Source: Candidatus Helarchaeota archaeon
Lineage (GTDB): Archaea; Asgardarchaeota; Lokiarchaeia; Helarchaeales; HEL-GB-A
NCBI GenBank assembly: GCA_016840125.1
Contig: JAEOSY010000325.1
Span: 1-10,659 of the forward strand
DNA: 10,659 nucleotides
Direction of reading: 5' to 3'
Shown here: in pieces, positions 6,267-10,659 of the stretch
How the letters are laid out: every line of letters starts with the position of its first letter
Position numbering within the stretch: the stretch's first letter is position 1
Notes under the pieces: generated by a model
The model's database searches: none
What the model saw: the letters and a program-made list of their open reading frames with translations, nothing else
Told to the model about the DNA's origin: nothing
Translations under genes and position numbers: made by a program

Positions 6267-6298
6267 ATGAATGGTTACTCTGAAAAATGTTTTAGATT

Positions 6299-6306
6299 GA
6301 TATAAT
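6299..6306 (+). promoter_or_regulatory. Candidate TATA box for the small membrane protein gene
   Basis: GATATAAT about 50 bases before the ATG at 6355. Initiation about 26 bases downstream would give a leader of roughly 25 nt containing the GAGGT Shine-Dalgarno at 6344-6348 (six bases before ATG). A second TATA-like string, ATATAAAA (6314-6321), lies too near the ribosome-binding site to leave a useful leader. Confidence 0.3.
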
Positions 6307-6354
6307 AGGAAGAATATAAAAAGAATTGGGAAAAAAGGATATTGAGGTCTCATT

Positions 6355-6759
6355 ATGGTAACCGAAGAAATCCCCAAACCGGCGACAGCAGGGGCGGCGG
6401 GGGTATTAGGCATTGTATCTGGTTTCTGGTGTATTTTAGAAGGAATTCTCATTATGGTCTTTAGCAGTGGAGGAAATAATTGGGCTGAACAGCTATTATT
6501 TATCCCATACTTCAAGTCAGAACCCTTTATATCAGGAATTATCAGTTTTGTATGCGCAGGGATTTGTATGTATAGTGGAGTTCTTATAATTATGCGTAAG
6601 TATATCATGGGAGGGTTCATAATGATGGGGATTAGTGTAGCGAGCATAATAGTTGGTGGTGGCTTTTACATTACAGTTCTTTGGGGAGCCTCAGGTGGGT
6701 TAATTGCCCTAGTTTGTCCAAGTTTGGAAGAAAAAATAAAAGAGCAGTCAAATAGCTGA
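6355..6759 (+). CDS. Small four-helix membrane protein of unknown function
   Basis: 134 aa, glycine-rich and strongly hydrophobic. Four likely membrane segments lie at about 11-37, 57-80, 83-103 and 104-121, with a short extracytoplasmic-type loop (GGNNWAEQLLFIPYFKSEP) between the first two and a charged C-terminal tail (SLEEKIKEQSNS). A basic pair R81-K82 sits between helices 2 and 3. There is no signal peptidase site, enzyme motif or metal-binding pattern. The GxLGIxSG start resembles small Gly-rich membrane proteins common in archaea, but I do not recognise a named family. The start is supported by GAGGT six bases upstream. A - strand ORF of similar length overlaps, but its composition (many Ile/Pro, no motifs) is that of a shadow. 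The stop is 2 bp from the convergent pheA stop. Confidence 0.75.
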   Translation: MVTEEIPKPATAGAAGVLGIVSGFWCILEGILIMVFSSGGNNWAEQLLFIPYFKSEPFISGIISFVCAGICMYSGVLIIMRKYIMGGFIMMGISVASIIVGGGFYITVLWGASGGLIALVCPSLEEKIKEQSNS

Positions 6760-6761
6760 AT

Positions 6762-7850
6762 TTATTTAAAACTTTTATAGGATCCCAGAATTTTGATGTA
6801 AAGTGTACTATTTTTTAATTCCTTAAGTGCTTCCTGCACATGTTCCTCTAAAACATGCCCCTCAAAATCCGTGTAGAAGTAATATTCCCAAGGCGTTAGT
6901 CGCGAGGGACGAGATTCTAATTTTGTGAGGTTAATATCACGACTTGAAAAGACTTTTAATGCGCTTAAGAGGGCACCTGGAACGTGTTTTACTGAAAACA
7001 CGATGGAGGTTTTGTCATTTTCAGTTGCCGAGGTTTCTTCGTGACCGATAACGAAGAATCGGGTGAAATTGTTTTGACTATCCTCAATTCCCTTTGATAA
7101 AATTGTGCGGTGATAGATTTCTGCTGCTAATTCAGTTCCAATTGCCGCAGCATTATTGTATTCAGCAAGCATTTCCACTGCGCGTGCGGTACTTTTAGTT
7201 TCTAGGAGTTCTGCATGCGGTAAATTTTCCTCAATAAACCTTCTACATTGCCCCAAGGCTTGATCCTTCGAAAGTATTACTTTAATTTCAGATAGAGGGA
7301 TTTCGTTTAAGGTTATTAGGTTATGTTTAATGCGGATTACAATTTCACCAACAACTTTTAGATCACTTTCAAGAAGTAGATCCAAAGTAATTGGAACTGA
7401 ACCTTGTGTAGAATTTTCAACGGGAACTACACCACAATCGACTTCTTCGCTGATAACTTGGCGAAAAACATCCGAAATTGTTTTTGTTATAATGAAGTCT
7501 GCTTCGGCTTCAGAGAAATAGTGCTTCGCTGCTTGGTCGGAGAAGGTTCCACGAGGACCTAATAAGGCCACACGTTTTTTGCCGGATTGTACCGCTCGAC
7601 AACCGGCTATGATTTCTTTATAGATAGCTTGGATTTGGGCTTTTGTCAAATGATTAAGTTTATAGGAAGATAATCTTTCATATACTTTTTGTTCATAGAC
7701 CCTATCTATTATCCGGAGTCCCAGCTTTTTCTTGAGTCCCCCAATTTTCTCTGCAATAGAAGCTCTAGAATCTAATAATTGCACGATTGAACTATCTATT
7801 TTAGAAATTTCGCTTCTTAATTCCTCTAATTCCTTATCAGCGTCTGTCAT
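6762..7850 (-). CDS. pheA: Bifunctional chorismate mutase / prephenate dehydratase (P-protein)
   Basis: Converts chorismate to prephenate and prephenate to phenylpyruvate, the committed branch to phenylalanine. Residues 1-88 are an AroQ-type chorismate mutase (LRSEISKIDSSIVQLLDSR, then IAEKIGGLKKK). Residues 93-270 are the dehydratase, with VALLGPRGTFSDQAA, VPVENSTQGSV (142-152) and the catalytic TRFF (263-266). Residues 282-355 are a C-terminal ACT domain with ESRP (312-315), the phenylalanine-sensing site, so feedback inhibition by Phe is expected. The length of 362 aa matches the fused bacterial-type P-protein. The ATG at 7850 lies 6 bp after the fdhD stop, and GAGTGA upstream may serve as ribosome-binding site, so it is probably co-transcribed with fdhD. 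I see no reason in pathway terms for that pairing. Confidence 0.96.
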   Translation of the reverse strand: MTDADKELEELRSEISKIDSSIVQLLDSRASIAEKIGGLKKKLGLRIIDRVYEQKVYERLSSYKLNHLTKAQIQAIYKEIIAGCRAVQSGKKRVALLGPRGTFSDQAAKHYFSEAEADFIITKTISDVFRQVISEEVDCGVVPVENSTQGSVPITLDLLLESDLKVVGEIVIRIKHNLITLNEIPLSEIKVILSKDQALGQCRRFIEENLPHAELLETKSTARAVEMLAEYNNAAAIGTELAAEIYHRTILSKGIEDSQNNFTRFFVIGHEETSATENDKTSIVFSVKHVPGALLSALKVFSSRDINLTKLESRPSRLTPWEYYFYTDFEGHVLEEHVQEALKELKNSTLYIKILGSYKSFK

Positions 7851-7856
7851 ATAAAT

Positions 7857-8654
7857 TCACTCGTTTAGGATAATTCTAAAAGGACTTGTATATAAATTTG
7901 CTCTTTTGCCTCTCACGAATCCTATAAGGGTTGTTTTCGTTGCATTTGCAGTTGAGATTCCTGAATCCGTCGCAGCTGCCATTGAAGTAACGATAGGGAT
8001 TCCGCATTTTGCAGATTTGAAGACAATATCCGCAGTTAGTCTTCCAGTTGAAACTAATATCTTATCTTCCAAGCTGATTCCGTTAATAAGGGCATGTCCA
8101 ATTACTTTGTCAATAGCATTATGCCTTCCGATATCCTCTGCTACAAGAATTCGGTTAAGCTGTAAATCATATAAACCAGCAGCGTGAGTGGCACCAGTTC
8201 GGCGGAATATATCTGAATTATTATTGAGATCCTTAATTACATTAAAAATCCCATTTATATTAAGCTTCATCTGAGACTCAATTTTAGGCAGGTTTTTTCC
8301 CTTTTTTACCTGTAACCAAAATTCAGGGGGATTACATCCACTAGTAACTACCCGATTGACAAATTGAGATTGTTCTAATCGAGAATCAAGATTAATCTCT
8401 GAATTCAGGGTAATATTAACATTATAACCTTCGATTTCGATATTGCTAATGTCTTGAAAAGAATTAATCACACCTGTGGTAAAAAGATAACCTATTACTA
8501 GTTCTTTTTCTAATATAGGTGAACACAAGATAGAATTCACCAATCTATCATTGATTACAACCGAGATTATCGTTTCAACTGCGATTTCGTCTTCTTTCTC
8601 GTGCAATTCTCCTTTAGAAAATTGAGTAATAGATTTCGAGATCAGTACCTTCAT
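7857..8654 (-). CDS. fdhD: Formate dehydrogenase sulfurtransferase/accessory protein FdhD
   Basis: FdhD binds molybdopterin-guanine dinucleotide and hands sulfur from a cysteine desulfurase to the metal, activating formate dehydrogenase. Motifs: CSPILEKELVIGYLFTTG (44-61), the TSGC loop, RRTGATHAAGLYD, EDIGRHNAIDKVIG (173-186), STGRLTADIVFKSAKCGIP and LIGFVRGKRANLYTSPFRI at the end. 265 aa is usual. In E. coli FdhD the loop carries a CxxC pair; here it is C107-N-P-P, a single cysteine. This occurs in part of the family and suggests sulfur is carried on C107 alone. A GGGGCG sequence lies a few bases before the ATG at 8654. Its presence implies a molybdenum or tungsten formate dehydrogenase elsewhere in the genome. 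Confidence 0.94.
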   Translation of the reverse strand: MKVLISKSITQFSKGELHEKEDEIAVETIISVVINDRLVNSILCSPILEKELVIGYLFTTGVINSFQDISNIEIEGYNVNITLNSEINLDSRLEQSQFVNRVVTSGCNPPEFWLQVKKGKNLPKIESQMKLNINGIFNVIKDLNNNSDIFRRTGATHAAGLYDLQLNRILVAEDIGRHNAIDKVIGHALINGISLEDKILVSTGRLTADIVFKSAKCGIPIVTSMAAATDSGISTANATKTTLIGFVRGKRANLYTSPFRIILNE

Positions 8655-8732
8655 GGAAACGCCCCATTGATTATATCAAAAAGTAATAAAAAGAAGATTT
8701 TGTAAGTGAAGACTTGTGTGTAATAGTTGATG

Positions 8733-8740
8733 AAATTTTA
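8733..8740 (+). promoter_or_regulatory. TATA-like box of nadB, positioned for a leaderless mRNA
   Basis: AAATTTTA centred 27 bases before the nadB ATG (8764), the normal archaeal distance between TATA box and transcription start. There is no Shine-Dalgarno before the ATG, so a leaderless transcript starting at or next to the A of ATG is the simplest reading. Confidence 0.45.
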
Positions 8741-8763
8741 GAGTTAGGGTCGCGCGAGCATCT

Positions 8764-10329
8764 ATGAATGGGATTAAAACAGATATACTAGTTATTGGTA
8801 GCGGCATCGCAGGATTGTTCTTCTCTGTGAAGGCGAGCGATTTTGCGAAGGTTATGGTTATTACCAAGAAGCAACGAGCTGAGTCAAACACTAATTATGC
8901 TCAGGGGGGCATTGCAGCCGTAATGTCACCTCTTGATTCGTTTGAAGATCATATTGAGGATACGATCCGGTCGGGAGATGGGTTATGTGATAGAGAAGTG
9001 GTCGAAAAAGTGATCAGAGCTGGCCCAGCTCGTATTAAAGAATTAATTGAACTATATAATGTGGCTTTTACAAAAGGTGATGATGGAAAATACGATCTTG
9101 GAAGGGAAGGGGGACATTCTCAGAGACGTGTTCTCCATACAGAAGATTTGACGGGGAGAGAAATCGAGTCTTCACTATTGAATGCTGTGACGAGGGTAAA
9201 AATTCCTATCTACGAGGATTATATCGCAATCAATCTGGTTAAGACAAATGGGAAAGTCATTGGGGCATATGTGTTAGATAATAAGAAGAAAAAGGTCATC
9301 CAAATTCATGCAAAAGTTGTCGTGCTAGCAACAGGAGGAGCAGGAAAGATCTATTTATATACGAGTAATCCTGATATCGCCACGGGTGATGGGATTGCGA
9401 TGGCTTATCGAGCTGGAGCAACAGTAATAAATATGGAGCTATTCCAGTTTCATCCCACCTGTTTATTTCACCCATACGCGAAATCATTTTTAATCTCCGA
9501 GGCCCTTAGGGGAGAGGGGGCAATTCTTATTGACAAGGATGGAACTAGGTTCATGGAAAAATACCACGAAGATAAGGAACTAGCGCCGAGAGATGTGGTA
9601 GCGAGAGCTATTGATGGTGAATTGAAAAGAAGCGGGGATGATTGCGTTTATCTAGATATCACACACCGTGGTGCTGATTATATTATGAATCGGTTTCCAG
9701 GGATATATCAAAAGTGTCTAGAATTCAATATTGATATCACACAATCAAAAATCCCTGTTGTTCCTGCAGCGCACTATTGTTGTGGTGGTGTAAAGGCAAA
9801 ACTGGACGGAACTACAGATGTTGAAAATTTGCTGGTCATTGGAGAGTCAAGTTGCACTGGATTACATGGTGCGAATCGGTTGGCAAGCAACTCATTATTA
9901 GAAGCCGTGGTATGCGCGCATGAAGCTGCCCAGAACTGTAAGCAACTTCTGAGTGAGGGGATTGAATTACAGGATTTTCGACCATGGGAAATAGGGAATG
10001 CTGTTGATAGCGATGAGGCGGTAGTTATTACTCAAAATTGGGATGAAATTCGGAGATTTATGTGGAATTATGTCGGGATAGTGAGGTCTAATAAAAGGTT
10101 AGAACGCGCAAAAAAACGAATTGAGATATTAAAAGGAGAAATTGAAGAATATTATTGGAAATCAATTATTACAGCGGATATAATTGAACTCCGAAATCTA
10201 GCGACGGTCGCCGAAATCACCATTGAATCGGCATTACAGCGAAAAGAGAGTAGGGGTATTCACCTTAATCTAGATTATCCTGATAAATTACCGGAAGCAA
10301 AACATACTGAAGTAAAACGGTGGAAATGA
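8764..10329 (+). CDS. nadB: L-aspartate oxidase NadB
   Basis: FAD enzyme oxidising L-aspartate to iminoaspartate for quinolinate and NAD synthesis. The dinucleotide-binding motif GSGIAGL is at 12-18, followed by NTNYAQGGIAAVM. GREGGHSQRRVLH contains E115, the glutamate equivalent to E. coli E121 that separates NadB from succinate dehydrogenase/fumarate reductase flavoproteins. Active-site equivalents of E. coli H244, R290, H351 and R386 are present as H230 (FQFHPTC), R276 (LAPRDVVARA), H337 (PAAHYCCGG) and R372 (HGANRLASNSLLE). The C-terminal three-helix domain runs from about 420. The length of 521 aa is normal. nadA and nadC are not in the window. The start gives the FAD motif at the usual distance. 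The stop overlaps the next start as ATGA. Confidence 0.96.
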   Translation: MNGIKTDILVIGSGIAGLFFSVKASDFAKVMVITKKQRAESNTNYAQGGIAAVMSPLDSFEDHIEDTIRSGDGLCDREVVEKVIRAGPARIKELIELYNVAFTKGDDGKYDLGREGGHSQRRVLHTEDLTGREIESSLLNAVTRVKIPIYEDYIAINLVKTNGKVIGAYVLDNKKKKVIQIHAKVVVLATGGAGKIYLYTSNPDIATGDGIAMAYRAGATVINMELFQFHPTCLFHPYAKSFLISEALRGEGAILIDKDGTRFMEKYHEDKELAPRDVVARAIDGELKRSGDDCVYLDITHRGADYIMNRFPGIYQKCLEFNIDITQSKIPVVPAAHYCCGGVKAKLDGTTDVENLLVIGESSCTGLHGANRLASNSLLEAVVCAHEAAQNCKQLLSEGIELQDFRPWEIGNAVDSDEAVVITQNWDEIRRFMWNYVGIVRSNKRLERAKKRIEILKGEIEEYYWKSIITADIIELRNLATVAEITIESALQRKESRGIHLNLDYPDKLPEAKHTEVKRWK

Positions 10330-10659
10330 ACGCGAATAAATTGGAACTTTCAATTGTCATCGTTGCGGGTGGAAAAGCAAAGCGATTGGGAGTTGATAAG
10401 GCCTTAATTTTTATTAGAGATAAACCGCTTATTGCACATACCTTAGAAAATGTGCAGTGGATTTCGGATGATATTCTGATAATCACGAAAACTGATAAGA
10501 GGCTAAGAAAACTGAAGCAATTTATCAAAACCCCTGCAAGATTTTTCCTGGATGAAAATCCATCCATTGAAAGCCCCCTAATTGGTGCGTTAACTGGGTT
10601 CAAAAATGCAAGATATAAGAAAGTTTTACTAATCGGGTGTGATATGCCGCTTATTAAAT
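10326..10659 (+). CDS. mobA: MobA-like molybdopterin guanylyltransferase family protein, 3' end outside the window
   Basis: The first 111 codons are visible. The nucleotide-binding signature VAGGKAKRLGVDKAL (13-27) matches the GGxSxRMGxDKxL consensus of MobA-type nucleotidyltransferases with small changes (K17 for the usual Ser or Arg position, L21 for Met). PLIGALTGF (84-92) and GCDMPLI (104-110) match the family's metal-binding region. MobA links GMP to molybdopterin; related proteins transfer CMP or act on other substrates, so the exact substrate is less certain than the fold. The ATG overlaps the nadB stop (ATGA), which implies translational coupling in one transcript. With mobB and fdhD nearby, molybdenum cofactor maturation is the likeliest role. 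The gene continues past the right edge. Confidence 0.85.
   Translation, partial: MNANKLELSIVIVAGGKAKRLGVDKALIFIRDKPLIAHTLENVQWISDDILIITKTDKRLRKLKQFIKTPARFFLDENPSIESPLIGALTGFKNARYKKVLLIGCDMPLIK

Larger units (their letters stand above)
6003..6354. other. 352-bp intergenic region between mobB and the membrane protein gene
   Basis: It holds the probable pseudogene frame (6030-6266) and, to its right, an AT-rich promoter-like zone for the small membrane protein gene. On the - strand, TTTTTAATGC at about 6027-6036 lies about 29 bases before the mobB GTG and could be its TATA box. No RNA gene recognised. Confidence 0.5.

Noticed and set aside
6240..6647. 135-aa - strand ORF opposite the small membrane protein gene
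   Set aside because: It lacks motifs and a ribosome-binding site, and its Ile/Pro-rich composition is what the antisense of a Gly/Ile-rich membrane protein gives. The + strand gene has a good Shine-Dalgarno and normal helix pattern.
7906..8187. 93-aa + strand ORF inside fdhD
   Set aside because: Antisense of strongly conserved FdhD motifs; no start signal of its own.
8764..10329. Succinate dehydrogenase/fumarate reductase flavoprotein instead of NadB
   Set aside because: Glutamate E115 in GREGGHS, the TNYAQGGIAA segment and the lack of neighbouring iron-sulfur or membrane subunit genes point to aspartate oxidase.
10265..10603. 112-aa - strand ORF at the right end
   Set aside because: It overlaps the nadB end and the mobA-like gene, whose AGG...DKAL and GCDMP motifs are clear on the + strand.

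Overview
The window looks like AT-rich archaeal chromosome. The best lineage markers are an archaeal-type TYW1/Taw1 without a flavodoxin domain, a TRAX/translin-family protein, a CDKAL1-type methylthiotransferase and a MobB fused to a 4Fe-4S domain. TATA-like boxes placed for leaderless or short-leader transcripts fit this. Asgard or a related mixed-heritage archaeon is plausible, because bacterial-style metabolic genes (fused pheA, nadB, fdhD) sit among archaeal/eukaryotic information genes. The sequence alone does not settle the lineage.

Layout. Positions 1-122 hold the GC-richer 3' end of an unidentified gene, followed by a poly-T tract. A gene-poor stretch of about 500 bp (123-625) follows, with possible decayed coding fragments and an imperfect 20-base repeat, then a doubtful 23-codon leader ORF. 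A tight + strand operon, tyw1 - TRAX-like nuclease - hypB (694-3002), comes next. It converges with, and overlaps by 14 bp, a tRNA methylthiotransferase gene on the - strand (2989-4302). That gene diverges from truA (4363-5181), which converges on mobB (5193-6002). Positions 6003-6354 contain what appears to be the truncated remnant of a phosphatidate cytidylyltransferase/polyprenol kinase-family gene. A small four-helix membrane protein follows (6355-6759). It converges on a - strand pair, fdhD-pheA (8654 to 6762). nadB (8764-10329) diverges from fdhD and overlaps by ATGA a mobA-like gene cut by the window end.

Two functional themes run through the window. The first is tRNA anticodon-loop maturation: TYW1 (G37 of tRNA-Phe), the ms2t6A-type methylthiotransferase (A37) and TruA (U38-40) lie within 4.5 kb, and tyw1 is probably co-transcribed with a TRAX-like RNase. 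The second is assembly of molybdenum/tungsten and nickel enzymes: MobB, a MobA-like protein and FdhD for molybdopterin enzymes such as formate dehydrogenase, and HypB for nickel hydrogenase. These genes are spread over several transcription units rather than clustered. pheA (phenylalanine) and nadB (NAD) are housekeeping biosynthesis genes. I see no CRISPR array, complete insertion sequence, rRNA or convincing tRNA. Nothing here is clearly a new defence or mobile system. The items most worth a second look are the tyw1-TRAX-hypB operon and the pseudogene.
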